Of a stretch of DNA of 64,000 nt, positions 45,870-56,057 are shown piece after piece. A program made the translations under genes and the position numbers. Positions within the stretch are counted from its first letter, which is position 1. Every line of letters starts with the position of its first letter. Source of the stretch: Paracoccus sp. MKU1 (GTDB lineage: Bacteria; Pseudomonadota; Alphaproteobacteria; Rhodobacterales; Rhodobacteraceae); contig NZ_LLWQ01000193.1 of NCBI RefSeq assembly GCF_001447385.1, positions 124,001-188,000 on the forward strand, given 5' to 3'. Below the pieces are notes generated by a model, which was not told where the DNA came from, ran no database searches, and saw only the letters and a list, made by a program, of their open reading frames with translations.

Positions 45870-47671
45870 CAGTAAACCCTCGCTTTGGGTGCGATCTTTT
45901 TCAGGTCGATCCCGCCCTCGTCCTGGGTAGTCAGGGGTTCAAGATGAACGGGCCGATAGGCCAGTTTAACAACGTTGCCTTCGATCCAGGCAAGCGAGTG
46001 CTTGCGCCAGTTGGCGTCATCCCGCTCGGGCCAGTCCTCGTGGGCATGGGCGCCGCGGCTTTCCTTGCGCGCCTCGGCACCGACGATGGTCGCCAGCGCG
46101 TTGGGCATCAGGTTGGTCAGCTCCAGCGTCTCCATCAGGTCGCTGTTCCAGATCAGGCTGCGATCCGTGACCTTCAGGTCGTTCAGCTTGGCGGCGATGT
46201 GCGTCATCTTCTCGACGCCCTCGGCCAGGGTCTTGTCGGTGCGGAACACGGCGGCATCGGACTGCATGGTGCGCTGCATCTCCAGCCGCAGCTCGGCGGT
46301 CGGGATCGCGCCATTGGCGTTGCGGATGCGGTCGAATCGGTCCAGCGCCTTGTCCACCTGCTCCTTGTTGGTCGAGGGAATCGCCGCCTTGCGGTCGATC
46401 ACCTGGCCGGCGCGGATCGCGGCGGCGCGGCCAAAGACCACCAGGTCGATCAGCGAGTTCGAACCCAGCCGGTTCGCGCCATGCACCGAGGCACAGCCGG
46501 CCTCGCCCACCGCCATCAGGCCGGGGAAGACCTGGTCCGGGCTTTCGGTGGTCGGGTTCAGCACCTCGCCCCAGTAGTTGGTGGGGATGCCGCCCATATT
46601 GTAATGCACGGTCGGCAGGATCGGGATCGGCTCGCGCGTGACATCGACGCCGGCGAAGATCTTGGCCGATTCGCTGATGCCGGGCAGCCGCTCGGCCAGG
46701 CTTTCCGGCGGCAGGTGCATCAGGTTCAGGTGCATGTGATCCTTGTGGGGGCCGACGCCGCGGCCCTCGCGGATCTCGATGGTGATGCAGCGCGACACCA
46801 CGTCGCGGCTGGCCAGGTCCTTGTAGGTCGGCGCGTAACGCTCCATGAAGCGCTCGCCTTCCGAGTTGGTCAGATAGCCGCCCTCGCCGCGCGCGCCCTC
46901 GGTGATCAGGCAGCCCGAGCCGTAGATGCCGGTCGGGTGGAACTGCACGAATTCCATGTCCTGAAGCGGCAGACCGGCGCGGGCCACCATGCCGCCGCCG
47001 TCGCCGGTGCAGGTATGGGCCGAGGTAGCGCTGAAATAGGCGCGGCCATAACCGCCGGTCGCCAGCACCACCATCTTGGCGTTGAAGACATGGATGGTGC
47101 CGTCGTCCAGCTTCCAGCACACCACGCCCGTGCAGGCGCCGTCGGTGATGATCAGGTCCAGCGCGAAATATTCGATGAAGAACTCGGCCTTTTCCTTCAG
47201 CGACTGGCCATAGAGCGTGTGCAGGATGGCGTGGCCGGTGCGGTCGGCGGCGGCGCAGGTGCGCTGCACCGGCGGGCCCTCGCCGAACTCGGTCGTGTGG
47301 CCGCCGAAGGGACGCTGGTAGATCTTGCCTTCCTCGGTGCGCGAGAAGGGCACGCCGTAATGCTCCAGCTCGTAGACCGCCTTGGGGGCCTCGCGCGCCA
47401 GGTATTCCATGGCGTCGGTGTCGCCCAGCCAGTCCGAGCCCTTGACGGTGTCATACATGTGCCACTGCCAGTTGTCCGGGCCCATGTTCGACAGCGAAGC
47501 GGCGATGCCGCCCTGCGCCGCGACCGTGTGCGAGCGGGTCGGGAAAACCTTGGTCACGCAGGCGGTGCGCAGGCCCTGTTCGGCCATGCCCAGCGTCGCG
47601 CGCAGGCCCGCGCCACCGGCACCGACGACCACGACATCATATTCGTGCGTTTCGTATTTGTAAGCAGCCAT
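45869..47671 (-). CDS. sdhA: succinate dehydrogenase flavoprotein subunit
   Basis: Oxidises succinate to fumarate on covalent FAD at the inner face of the membrane. It has 600 residues: FAD-binding [20 protein letters not shown] near 15, flavinylated His in [16 protein letters not shown] near 45, active-site [20 protein letters not shown] near 245, and the C-terminal HSLAW motif. All key residues are present. It follows sdhD by ten bases; its stop overlaps the first lipoprotein gene start. Confidence 0.98.
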   Translation of the reverse strand: MAAYKYETHEYDVVVVGAGGAGLRATLGMAEQGLRTACVTKVFPTRSHTVAAQGGIAASLSNMGPDNWQWHMYDTVKGSDWLGDTDAMEYLAREAPKAVYELEHYGVPFSRTEEGKIYQRPFGGHTTEFGEGPPVQRTCAAADRTGHAILHTLYGQSLKEKAEFFIEYFALDLIITDGACTGVVCWKLDDGTIHVFNAKMVVLATGGYGRAYFSATSAHTCTGDGGGMVARAGLPLQDMEFVQFHPTGIYGSGCLITEGARGEGGYLTNSEGERFMERYAPTYKDLASRDVVSRCITIEIREGRGVGPHKDHMHLNLMHLPPESLAERLPGISESAKIFAGVDVTREPIPILPTVHYNMGGIPTNYWGEVLNPTTESPDQVFPGLMAVGEAGCASVHGANRLGSNSLIDLVVFGRAAAIRAGQVIDRKAAIPSTNKEQVDKALDRFDRIRNANGAIPTAELRLEMQRTMQSDAAVFRTDKTLAEGVEKMTHIAAKLNDLKVTDRSLIWNSDLMETLELTNLMPNALATIVGAEARKESRGAHAHEDWPERDDANWRKHSLAWIEGNVVKLAYRPVHLEPLTTQDEGGIDLKKIAPKARVY

Positions 47672-47680
47672 GGCGGAACC

Positions 47681-48070
47681 TCAGAGGACGACGATCGCGC
47701 CAAGGCCCATCCGGGCCAGCGCATAGACGGCGGCGGCGATCACCGCCCAGCCGAAGATGACGGAAAAGATGATGGCCGCCTTGCGGGTGCCACCCTGGAA
47801 ATAGTCGTCGATCATGATCCGCGTGCCCTTGATGAAGTGGACCATGCCCACGATCACGAACAGAGCGGTGATGAGCGCCGGGAAGGGGCGGCCGAAATAG
47901 GCCAGCAACTGTTCCTGCGACAGGCCGATGGCGCGGGCCACGACGATCATGAACAGCGGCGTCAGCACGGTCAGCGCCACGGCCGAGACGGTCATGGCCC
48001 AGTGATGCTGGGTGCCCTCGTGGGCCGAGCCCAGGCCTTCGGCGGCTTTGCGCGGGGTGATGTAATGCAT
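47681..48070 (-). CDS. sdhD: succinate dehydrogenase membrane anchor subunit D
   Basis: Membrane anchor helping bind haem b and ubiquinone. It has 129 residues with three helices (near 25-48, 60-80 and 95-120). VGMVHFIKGTRIMIDDYFQG near 74 has the haem-ligand His and quinone-site Asp-Tyr of the family. It lies 16 bases after sdhC and 10 before sdhA. Confidence 0.93.
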   Translation of the reverse strand: MHYITPRKAAEGLGSAHEGTQHHWAMTVSAVALTVLTPLFMIVVARAIGLSQEQLLAYFGRPFPALITALFVIVGMVHFIKGTRIMIDDYFQGGTRKAAIIFSVIFGWAVIAAAVYALARMGLGAIVVL

Positions 48071-48086
48071 GATCCCTGCCCTTTGC

Positions 48087-48479
48087 TCAGAACACGAAGA
48101 AGACGATCAGCGTCAGCACGGCCAGCACGACCGAACCGGCGATCAGCGCCTGGCTCGACTTATGCGCCTGCTCGATCTCCAGCCCGTAGCCGGCGTCGTA
48201 GAACAGGTGACGCAGCCCGGCGAGCAGGTGATACCACAGCGCCCACATCGAGCCGGTCAGGATGATGAAGCCCAGCCAGGACCGCACCACCCAGTCGGCA
48301 CAGGCGAAGGCGCCGGGCGAGGTGACGGCGGCGACCAGCCACCAGGTGATCAGCACGATCCCGGCGACCAGAGCGTGGCCGGTGATGCGGGTCATGATCG
48401 AAGTGATTGCGGCAAGTGGCAGGCGATAGACCTGCAAATGCGGTGACAATGGCCGGTTGCCCCGGTTGACGTCAGCCAT
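48087..48479 (-). CDS. sdhC: succinate dehydrogenase cytochrome b556 subunit
   Basis: Large anchor subunit of complex II. It has 130 residues: RPLSPHLQVYRLPLAAITSI near the start (the SPHL-Y motif), three membrane helices, and haem ligand His in the LAGLRHLFYDAGYGLE segment near 90. It begins at ATG 48479; the 10-codon extension to 48509 is not family-like. It is the first gene of the sdh operon, about 150 bases downstream of a paired palindromic element shared with sucC. Confidence 0.94.
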   Translation of the reverse strand: MADVNRGNRPLSPHLQVYRLPLAAITSIMTRITGHALVAGIVLITWWLVAAVTSPGAFACADWVVRSWLGFIILTGSMWALWYHLLAGLRHLFYDAGYGLEIEQAHKSSQALIAGSVVLAVLTLIVFFVF

Positions 48480-48792
48480 GATGCGCTCTCCTGCGTTCAG
48501 GCCCCGCACGCGACGGCTGGCGGCGAGGGCTGGCCGAAATTGGGTTTGCTTTTAGCCGTCTTGTCGCATCTGTCACGGGCGGATGCCAGACAGAAGGCGG
48601 ATATCGGCAGATTTTCCATTTTTGTGATCACGCAAATGCCAGCTGTGATCACAGGCGCCCTCGACCCCTTCGAAATGATTGCGGTATCAGGACGGACTCA
48701 CCCGATTTTCCCGGATAACCGAGGGTTTCTGTCACGTTCGCCCCCTTTCACGGTCGCGATTCGCGGCCCGGCGGCGCCGGAACCGCAAGGGA
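48480..48792. promoter_or_regulatory. upstream region of the sdh operon
   Basis: 313 bases without a gene between the mch stop and sdhC start. It contains the paired TGTGATC element at 48630-48663. No certain -35/-10 pair was seen; the promoter should lie between the element and sdhC. The remaining part near mch (48700-48790) shows no recognised structure. Confidence 0.6.
48630..48663 (-). promoter_or_regulatory. paired palindromic element of the sdh operon
   Basis: On the minus strand, reading toward sdhC: TGTGATCACAGC (48652-48663), nine bases, CGTGATCACAAAA (48630-48642). Each half is a near-perfect palindrome centred on GATC, with centres 21 bases apart (two helical turns). The same two halves with the same nine-base gap precede sucC. 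The binding protein is not known to me. Confidence 0.75.
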
Positions 48793-49830
48793 TCATTTCG
48801 GCATCAAGGCCCAGTAATCCAGATCCAGCAGCACCTGGGAGGCATATTTGCCGTCCTCGCCGCGCAGGGCGTGATCACCGGCCCGGCCCTTATGCGCCAC
48901 CAGCCGCAACCGGATCGCGCCGACGCCCGGCGCGTGGGTGTCTGCCTTGTCCAGCACCTCGGACCAGGCGCGGATCGTGTCGCCGGCGAAGCAGGGATTG
49001 GCATGCGCGCCGCCGTTCAGCGCCACGATCATCTGCGCATTGGCCAACCCGTTGAAGCTGAGCGCGCGGGCCATGCTGATGACATGGCCGCCATAGATCA
49101 GCCGCCGGCCGTCCTCGCGGTTGGTGGCGTCGAAATGCACCTTGGCGGTGTTCTGCCACAGCCGGGTGGCCAGCATGTGCTCGGCCTCCTCGATGGTGAC
49201 GCCGTCGACATGGTCGATGATCTCGCCGATCTGGTAGTCGCCCCAGCGATGCGGCTCGCCCGCCAGGTCGAAATCGTATTGGGCGAAATCCATCCCCTCG
49301 GGCACCACCAGATCGCCGGGTGCGACCGATTTCGCCAGTTCCGGCACCACCGGCTCGGGCGCCGGGGCCGAGGCGTCGCGCTTGCGCACCATGACCCAGC
49401 GCACATAGTCCAGCACCACCTCGTCGAGCTGGTTCAGCCCGCGGGTCCGCACCCAGACCACCCCGGACGTGCCGTTCGAGTTCTCCTTGAGCCCGATCAC
49501 CTCGGATTCCGAGCGCAGCGTGTCGCCCGGCCAGACCGGCTTCAGCCAGCGGCCCTGGGCATAGCCCAGATTGGCCACCGCGTTCAGGCTGATATCCGGC
49601 ACCGTCTTGCCGAAGACGATATGGAAGGCGAGCAGATCGTCCATCGGGCTGCCTTCCAGTCCCGAGGCCGATGCGAACTCGTCCGAGGAATAGAGCGCAT
49701 GCCGCGCCGGATAAAGCGCGTGGTAAAGCGCGCGCTCGCCCTCGGCCACGGTGCGGGGGACGGCGTGGCGGATCACTTGGCCGACGCGGTAATCCTCGAA
49801 GAAGCGGCCCGGATTGGTCTTGCTCATCAT
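48793..49830 (-). CDS. mch: mesaconyl-CoA hydratase (beta-methylmalyl-CoA dehydratase)
   Basis: Ethylmalonyl-CoA pathway enzyme interconverting mesaconyl-C1-CoA and beta-methylmalyl-CoA. It has 345 residues with two MaoC-like hot-dog domains: FHIVFGKTVPDISLNAVANL near 68-88 and DHVDGVTIEEAEHMLATRLW near 210, then IYGGHVISMARALSFNGLAN near 250. These segments closely match the Rhodobacter sphaeroides Mch sequence as I recall it. Starts at ATG 49830 or 49827 are both possible. It lies downstream of the DUF1737, NnrU and mcl2 genes on the same strand. Confidence 0.88.
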   Translation of the reverse strand: MMSKTNPGRFFEDYRVGQVIRHAVPRTVAEGERALYHALYPARHALYSSDEFASASGLEGSPMDDLLAFHIVFGKTVPDISLNAVANLGYAQGRWLKPVWPGDTLRSESEVIGLKENSNGTSGVVWVRTRGLNQLDEVVLDYVRWVMVRKRDASAPAPEPVVPELAKSVAPGDLVVPEGMDFAQYDFDLAGEPHRWGDYQIGEIIDHVDGVTIEEAEHMLATRLWQNTAKVHFDATNREDGRRLIYGGHVISMARALSFNGLANAQMIVALNGGAHANPCFAGDTIRAWSEVLDKADTHAPGVGAIRLRLVAHKGRAGDHALRGEDGKYASQVLLDLDYWALMPK

Positions 49831-49836
49831 GCTTCC

Positions 49837-50043
49837 CTATTGCTGGCCCAGTTTCATGTCCGGGTGGTAATCCGCCTCGATCTCCTTGGTGACGGCCTGG
49901 GCGCAGCGCATCACGCCGCGCGCCGCGTCGAAGGCATAGGCCGGGGCGCCGTGCAGTTCCCAGCCCTTGGACAGCGCCTCGCTGACCTTGTGGCAGAAGG
50001 CCGAGGTGTCGTCCTCGGTCAGCAGGCGATAGATTTTCGGCAT
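49837..50043 (-). CDS. DUF1737 small protein
   Basis: A 68-residue soluble protein, MPKIYRLLTEDDTSAFCHKV, with SKGWELHGAPAYAFD near 25-40 and the ending EADYHPDMKLGQQ, matching the DUF1737 family. Function unknown. It is packed between the NnrU gene (one-base gap) and mch (6-base gap), so it is translated with the ethylmalonyl-CoA pathway genes. Confidence 0.8.
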   Translation of the reverse strand: MPKIYRLLTEDDTSAFCHKVSEALSKGWELHGAPAYAFDAARGVMRCAQAVTKEIEADYHPDMKLGQQ

Positions 50044-50044
50044 G

Positions 50045-50587
50045 TCAGCCTCCGAACGGGTTGTAACCAAGCCAGGTGTGGACCAGCGCCACGACCCCGA
50101 ACAGCACGACGGCGCCGACGGCGGCCATGGCCTCCTTGCGGATCGGGAAAGGTCCGGCGGGCGGGGTCCAGCCCGGCTCGGCGCGGTTGATGACGGCCAT
50201 TTCGGCCAGCGCCCAGAGCAGCAGCCCGCCGAACAGCACGAAGCTGGACAGGTCGCCATTCGGCACGAGATGCGCAAGGGCCCAGAGCGCAAAGCCGGTC
50301 AGCTGCGGGTGGCGCAGATGGCGGGCCAGGCGCGTCTTCATTCCGGCGACGGCAAAGAGATAGAAGGCCACCAGCACCAGCAGATTGTTGACGCCCTTCA
50401 AGGGCGCGGTCGCGCCCCACCAATAGGGCCCGTCCGCCATGCGATAGCCGATCACCATCAGCACCACCGAGGCCGCCAGCGCACCGGCCACGCCGCCCCG
50501 GCCAAGCCGGTCGCGCAGCCCCGGTGCCAGCCGCTTGAGAAGATGCGCCGCCCACCACAGCGCCACGCCGAGGATCAGGATGAACAT
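50045..50587 (-). CDS. NnrU-family membrane protein
   Basis: A 180-residue inner-membrane protein with five or six helices. KTRLARHLRHPQLTGFALWA near 85, with LAHLVPNGD after it, is the family signature, seen in NnrU (named from the nitrite/NO reduction regulon of Rhodobacter) and related isoprenoid-modifying-like membrane proteins. The link to denitrification is weak here, as no nitrogen-oxide gene is adjacent; the neighbours are carbon-assimilation genes. The start MFILILGVALWWAAH is at ATG 50587. Confidence 0.85.
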   Translation of the reverse strand: MFILILGVALWWAAHLLKRLAPGLRDRLGRGGVAGALAASVVLMVIGYRMADGPYWWGATAPLKGVNNLLVLVAFYLFAVAGMKTRLARHLRHPQLTGFALWALAHLVPNGDLSSFVLFGGLLLWALAEMAVINRAEPGWTPPAGPFPIRKEAMAAVGAVVLFGVVALVHTWLGYNPFGG

Positions 50588-50632
50588 CTGGCCTTGTCCT
50601 TTCGCTGGATGTCAATGGCGCTTACGTTGCCA

Positions 50633-51472
50633 TCACCCCGCCAGCTCGGCAATCGCCGTCGCCTTGGCCAGGGTGGCACGGGCGGTCTCGACATGCAGGT
50701 TCTCGACGATCCTGCCATCCACCACCGCGACGCCCTTGCCCTGCGCCGTGGCCGCGTCGAAGGCCTCGATCTGGCGGCGGGCCAGCTCGACCTCGGAGGC
50801 CGAGGGCGCGAAAACCTCGTTGGCGATGGCCAGCTGCGCCGGGTGGATCAGCGTCTTGCCGTCGAAGCCCATGTCGCGGCCCTGTTCGCATTCGGCGCGC
50901 AGGCCGTCTTCGTCCTTGAAGGCGTTGAACACGCCGTCGACGATCACCCGGCCATGCGCCCGCGCCGCCAAAAGGCACAGGCCCAGCCCGGCCATCATCG
51001 GCAGCCGGTCGGCGCGAAAGCGCGAGTTCAACTCCTTCGCCAGATCGTTGGTGCCCATCACCATGCCCCGCAAGCGCGGATGGGCGGCGATCTCGGCGGC
51101 GTTCAGCATGCCCTCGGCGGTTTCCATCATCGCCCAGAGCGGCGTGTCGGGCACCAGTGCCGCCACGCGGTCCAGGTCGGCGCCGCGGCTGACCTTGGGC
51201 ACCAGCACCGCATCGGCGCCCGAGGCAAAGGCGCGGGCGTCGCCCTCGCCCCATTCGGTGTCCAGTCCGTTGATGCGCACGATCCGAGCCCGGCCGCCGT
51301 AATCCGCCTGCAAGGCCCGGGCCAGAAGCTCGCGCGCCGCCACCTTCTCCGCAGGCGCCACGGCATCCTCGAGGTCGAAGATGATCGCATCGGCGGCCAG
51401 CGACTGGGCCTTTTCCATGGCCCGCGGATTGGCGGCCGGAATGTAGAGGACGGAACGATAAGGACGGGTCAT
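50633..51472 (-). CDS. mcl2: (3S)-malyl-CoA thioesterase / CitE-like lyase
   Basis: CitE-like TIM-barrel protein of 279 residues. MTRPYRSVLYIPAANPRAME and IIFDLEDAVAPAEKVAAREL give the start and the CoA/metal-binding LEDAV motif; VRINGLDT, LVPKVS, MMETAEGMLNA and KTLIHPAQLAIANEVF follow. It resembles R. sphaeroides Mcl2, which hydrolyses (3S)-malyl-CoA to malate in the ethylmalonyl-CoA pathway, more than the longer Mcl1 lyase. Assignment between thioesterase and lyase rests on overall resemblance and length. It is grouped with mch. Confidence 0.82.
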   Translation of the reverse strand: MTRPYRSVLYIPAANPRAMEKAQSLAADAIIFDLEDAVAPAEKVAARELLARALQADYGGRARIVRINGLDTEWGEGDARAFASGADAVLVPKVSRGADLDRVAALVPDTPLWAMMETAEGMLNAAEIAAHPRLRGMVMGTNDLAKELNSRFRADRLPMMAGLGLCLLAARAHGRVIVDGVFNAFKDEDGLRAECEQGRDMGFDGKTLIHPAQLAIANEVFAPSASEVELARRQIEAFDAATAQGKGVAVVDGRIVENLHVETARATLAKATAIAELAG

Positions 51473-51552
51473 CGGGGCCTCGCGTAATAATCTTGCGCGA
51501 ACCTGCCCGGAAAGGAAGCGAATCGCAAGCGCCGATTTGCCGCGCTGCGGCA

Positions 51553-52287
51553 TCAGATCCCGTCCCAGATCAGCTTGGCCGAAACCAGCATCAGCGCCCA
51601 GGTGATGAAGCCATAGAAGATGCGCGGCGACATGCGCCGCACCAGCCACAGCCCGGCAAAGACGCCCAGCACGCCCGGCACCATCAGCACGGCGGCCACC
51701 GACAGGTTATGCGCCGAAAGCTGGCCCAGCATGGCATAGGGAATCAGCTTCACCGCATTGCAGATGGCAAAGAAGATCGTCGTCGTGCCGGCATAGGTCA
51801 TCGGCGTCATGCGCAGGGGCTGGGCATAGACCTGATAGGGCGCTGCCCCGGAATGCGACACGAAACTGGTATAGCCGGAAACCATGCCCCAGAAGCTGCC
51901 CGCCCCCCAGCGCGGCGGTCGGGCGTTGGCGCTGACCCGGCTGCGCAGCAGGGCGTTCAGCGCGAAGGCCAAGCCGATCACGCCCACGATCAGGCCGACC
52001 TGCGCGTCATCGACCAGATGCGCGGTGGCCCAGCCCAGCCCGATGCCGGTGATCGCCCCCGGCACCAGCGTCCGCAGCACCCGGCGGTCGAAATCGCGGC
52101 GAAAGGCGATCAGCCCGCCGATATCCGAGACGACATAGACCGGCAGCAGGATCCCTGCCGCCTGCACCGGCGACATGACCAGCGCCAAGAGCGGCACCGA
52201 GATGGTGCCGACCATGGACAACCCGCCCTTGGCCAGCCCGATCGAAAAAGCGGCGATCACCGCCAGCACCCAGCCCAGCATCTCCAT
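51553..52287 (-). CDS. TauE/SafE-family membrane permease
   Basis: An inner-membrane protein of 244 residues with about eight helices. FSIGLAKGGLSMVGTISVPL near the start and SGYTSFVSHSGAAPYQVYA near 135 are the two repeated TauE/SafE signatures. The family exports sulfite, sulfoacetate or related organic anions; the substrate here is unknown. The start is ATG 52287, with GGGAG eight bases upstream; the GTG two codons earlier is less likely. It is divergent from mdh. Confidence 0.88.
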   Translation of the reverse strand: MEMLGWVLAVIAAFSIGLAKGGLSMVGTISVPLLALVMSPVQAAGILLPVYVVSDIGGLIAFRRDFDRRVLRTLVPGAITGIGLGWATAHLVDDAQVGLIVGVIGLAFALNALLRSRVSANARPPRWGAGSFWGMVSGYTSFVSHSGAAPYQVYAQPLRMTPMTYAGTTTIFFAICNAVKLIPYAMLGQLSAHNLSVAAVLMVPGVLGVFAGLWLVRRMSPRIFYGFITWALMLVSAKLIWDGI

Positions 52288-52373
52288 CGGCACGCTCCCT
52301 TGTCCTCGCAGCCGGACTAATCCAGCGCCGGGCCCTGGGCAATGCAGGGCGGCATTGTCATGTTAGCGATTGA

Positions 52374-53435
<1,062 letters not shown>

Positions 53436-53460
53436 TCGCCGGCATCAGCGCAACAAACCG

Positions 53461-53486
53461 CCCCGCCGGCAACGGCGGGGCTTTTT
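53461..53486 (+). terminator. intrinsic terminator of mdh
   Basis: CCCCGCCG-gcaa-CGGCGGGG with a GNRA-type loop, followed by CTTTTT, 25 bases after the mdh stop. Confidence 0.92.
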
Positions 53487-53799
53487 CATGCCCGATCCGG
53501 TCGCGCCAGACAGAGCCAGCCGCCTCGAAAATCGCCGCGGTGATCGCCATGAATCGTCCTGACGGCGGCGCGTCGATTCTGCGCATTTGCGCAAGCCAAG
53601 CGCCACCCTTCCTCCCCCGCAGGCGACGGATTCCCGGGGCGCCGATACCGCAGGCGGAGTTTTGTGATCACAGCCTTGAAAACTGTGATCGCAAAACGCG
53701 AATTCCCGCCGGTTTTAGGGATATCGCCGATCATAGGGCTTTGGAGCCGGCGCGGAATGTGGCACAAGCCCCGCCAACCGACAACTGCGGGGAAGAACC
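53487..53799. promoter_or_regulatory. upstream region of sucC
   Basis: About 310 bases between the mdh terminator and sucC with no gene. It contains the paired TGTGATC element at 53663-53696 and a GGGGAAG ribosome site just before ATG 53800. TTGAAA at 53677-53682 lies inside the element and could serve as a -35 (weak CGAATT 17 bases on). The 53487-53650 part shows nothing recognised. Confidence 0.55.
53663..53696 (+). promoter_or_regulatory. paired palindromic element of the suc operon
   Basis: TGTGATCACAGC (53663-53674), nine bases, TGTGATCGCAAAA (53684-53696), reading toward sucC. It matches the element upstream of sdhC in both halves, gap length and orientation. It lies 104 bases before the sucC start. 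The two copies differ at only two positions outside the nine-base gap. Confidence 0.78.
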
Positions 53800-54993
53800 A
53801 TGAACATCCATGAATACCAGGCCAAGGCGTTGCTGCGCCAATACGGCGCGCCGGTCTCTGACGGGCGGGTGGTGATGAAGGCCGACGAGGCCAAGGCGGC
53901 GGCGGGGGAACTCGACGGGCCGCTCTGGGTCGTCAAGGCGCAGATCCATGCCGGCGGCCGTGGCAAGGGTCACTTCAAGGAAAAGGAAGCCGGTGAGAAG
54001 GGCGGCGTCCGCCTGGCGAAATCGGTCGAGGAGGCCGAGGAACTGACCCGCCAGATGCTGGGCCGCACCCTGGTCACCCACCAGACGGGCGAGACCGGCA
54101 AGCAGGTCAACCGCATCTATATCGAGGACGGCTCGGATATCGAGCGCGAGCTGTATCTGGCGCTGCTGGTCGACCGCGGCACCTCGCGCGTCAGCTTCGT
54201 CGCCTCGACCGAGGGCGGCATGGACATCGAGGAAGTCGCGGCCTCGACCCCGGAAAAGATCATCAGCTTCAGCGTCGATCCGGCCTCGGGGCTTTCGGAT
54301 TTCCACGGCCGCCGCGTGGCCTTCGCTCTGGGCCTCTCGGGCCCGCAGGTCAAGCAATGCGTCCAGCTGGTCAGGAACCTGTATCGCCTGTTCATCGAGA
54401 AGGACATGGAGATGCTGGAGATCAACCCGCTGATCGTGATGAAGGACGGCAACCTCAAATGCCTCGACGCGAAGATGGGCTTCGACAACAACGCCCTCTA
54501 TCGCCAGCCCGACGTGCTGGCGCTGCGCGACGAGACCGAGGAGGACCCCAAGGAACTGGCCGCCTCGAAGTTCGACCTGAACTACATCGCGCTGGACGGT
54601 GAGATCGGCTGCATGGTGAACGGCGCCGGTCTGGCGATGGCCACCATGGACATCATCAAGCTCTACGGTGCCGAGCCGGCGAACTTCCTGGACGTGGGCG
54701 GCGGCGCCTCCAAGGAAAAGGTCACCGAGGCGTTCAAGATCATCACCTCGGACCCGAACGTGAAGGGCATCCTGGTCAACATTTTCGGCGGCATCATGCG
54801 CTGCGACATCATCGCCGAGGGCATCATCGCCGCGGTGAAGGAAGTCGGGCTGCAAGTCCCGCTGGTCGTGCGCCTGGAAGGCACCAATGTCGAGCTGGGC
54901 AAACAGATCATCGGCGAGTCGGGCCTGAACGTGATCGCGGCCGACGACCTGTCGGATGCGGCGCAGAAGATCGTGAAAGCGGTGAAAGGATAA
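53800..54993 (+). CDS. sucC: succinyl-CoA synthetase beta subunit
   Basis: ATP-grasp subunit that, with SucD, makes ATP or GTP from succinyl-CoA. It has 397 residues: [39 protein letters not shown] near 45 (nucleotide loop), [18 protein letters not shown] near 105, and the C-terminal [17 protein letters not shown] with power-helix sequence. The overlap and spacing are tight: sucD begins four bases after the stop. It heads the suc operon under the shared palindromic element. Confidence 0.98.
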   Translation: MNIHEYQAKALLRQYGAPVSDGRVVMKADEAKAAAGELDGPLWVVKAQIHAGGRGKGHFKEKEAGEKGGVRLAKSVEEAEELTRQMLGRTLVTHQTGETGKQVNRIYIEDGSDIERELYLALLVDRGTSRVSFVASTEGGMDIEEVAASTPEKIISFSVDPASGLSDFHGRRVAFALGLSGPQVKQCVQLVRNLYRLFIEKDMEMLEINPLIVMKDGNLKCLDAKMGFDNNALYRQPDVLALRDETEEDPKELAASKFDLNYIALDGEIGCMVNGAGLAMATMDIIKLYGAEPANFLDVGGGASKEKVTEAFKIITSDPNVKGILVNIFGGIMRCDIIAEGIIAAVKEVGLQVPLVVRLEGTNVELGKQIIGESGLNVIAADDLSDAAQKIVKAVKG

Positions 54994-54997
54994 GAAG

Positions 54998-55882
54998 ATG
55001 GCCGTTCTCGTCAACAAAGACACCAAAGTCATCTGCCAGGGCATCACCGGATCCCAGGGCACCTTCCACACCGAGCAGGCGATCGCCTATGGCACGCAGA
55101 TGGTCGGCGGCGTGACCCCCGGCAAGGGCGGCACCGAGCATCTGGACCTGCCCGTGTTCAACAGCGTCCACGAGGCCGTCGCCAAGACCGGCGCCAATGC
55201 GACCGCGATCTATGTCCCGCCGCCCTTCGCGGCCGATTCGATCCTGGAAGCCATCGATGCCGAGATCCCGCTGATCGTCTGCATCACCGAGGGCATCCCG
55301 GTGCTCGACATGATGAAGGTCAAGCGCGCCCTGGAAGGCAGCAAGTCGCTGCTGATCGGCCCGAACTGCCCCGGCATCATGACGCCGGACGAATGCAAGA
55401 TCGGCATCATGCCGGGCAGCATCTTCAGGCGCGGCTCGGTCGGCGTGGTCTCGCGCTCGGGCACGCTGACCTATGAGGCGGTCAAGCAGACCTCGGACGT
55501 GGGCCTGGGCCAATCCTCGGCCGTCGGCATCGGCGGCGACCCGATCAAGGGGCTCGAGCATATCGACGTGCTGCGCATGTTCCTGGACGACCCCGAGACC
55601 GAGTCGATCATCATGATCGGCGAGATCGGCGGTTCCGCCGAGGAAGAGGCGGCCGAGTTCCTGGCCGAGCAGAAGCGCAAGGGCAAGTGGAAGCCGACCG
55701 CCGGCTTCATCGCCGGGCGCACCGCGCCGAAGGGCCGCCGCATGGGCCATGCCGGCGCCATCGTCTCGGGCGGCAAGGGCGATGCGGAATCGAAGATCGA
55801 GGCCATGAAATCGGCCGGGATCGTCGTCGCCGACAGCCCCGCGGGCCTGGGCGAGGCCGTGCTGAAGGCGCTTGGCCGGTAA
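54998..55882 (+). CDS. sucD: succinyl-CoA synthetase alpha subunit
   Basis: CoA-binding and phosphohistidine subunit. It has 294 residues: [20 protein letters not shown] (CoA site), [20 protein letters not shown] near 123, and [19 protein letters not shown] near 247 with the phosphorylated His. It follows sucC directly. A gap of about 175 bases with a possible promoter separates it from the glycosyltransferase gene. Confidence 0.98.
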   Translation: MAVLVNKDTKVICQGITGSQGTFHTEQAIAYGTQMVGGVTPGKGGTEHLDLPVFNSVHEAVAKTGANATAIYVPPPFAADSILEAIDAEIPLIVCITEGIPVLDMMKVKRALEGSKSLLIGPNCPGIMTPDECKIGIMPGSIFRRGSVGVVSRSGTLTYEAVKQTSDVGLGQSSAVGIGGDPIKGLEHIDVLRMFLDDPETESIIMIGEIGGSAEEEAAEFLAEQKRKGKWKPTAGFIAGRTAPKGRRMGHAGAIVSGGKGDAESKIEAMKSAGIVVADSPAGLGEAVLKALGR

Positions 55883-55898
55883 CGCCTTTGTAGGACTT

Positions 55899-55927
55899 TT
55901 GACTTAGGCGCGGTCCCTGCCTACCTT
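55899..55927 (+). promoter_or_regulatory. candidate sigma-70 type promoter before the glycosyltransferase gene
   Basis: TTGACT (55899-55904), 17 bases, TACCTT (55922-55927). Spacing is ideal and the -35 strong; the -10 is moderate. It lies about 130 bases before ATG 56058, inside an otherwise continuous suc operon, so it could supply sucAB and lpd as well. Confidence 0.45.
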
Positions 55928-56057
55928 ACTTGGGGCCGCGCCAGACCTTACCAGCAGGTGCCAGATTGGACCGCCGTCGTCGCCAGATCGTCGCCAGAAC
56001 CGCCGGGGCAGCGCCCGGGCCGGCTCGCGGCCCTGCCCTGCCCGGGGGAGGTGCGGC

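Noticed and set aside
53661-53697. Crp/FNR-type site.
   Set aside because: Crp needs TGTGA-N6-TCACA and FNR TTGAT-N4-ATCAA; here TGTGATCACA has no gap. The element is reported without a named regulator.
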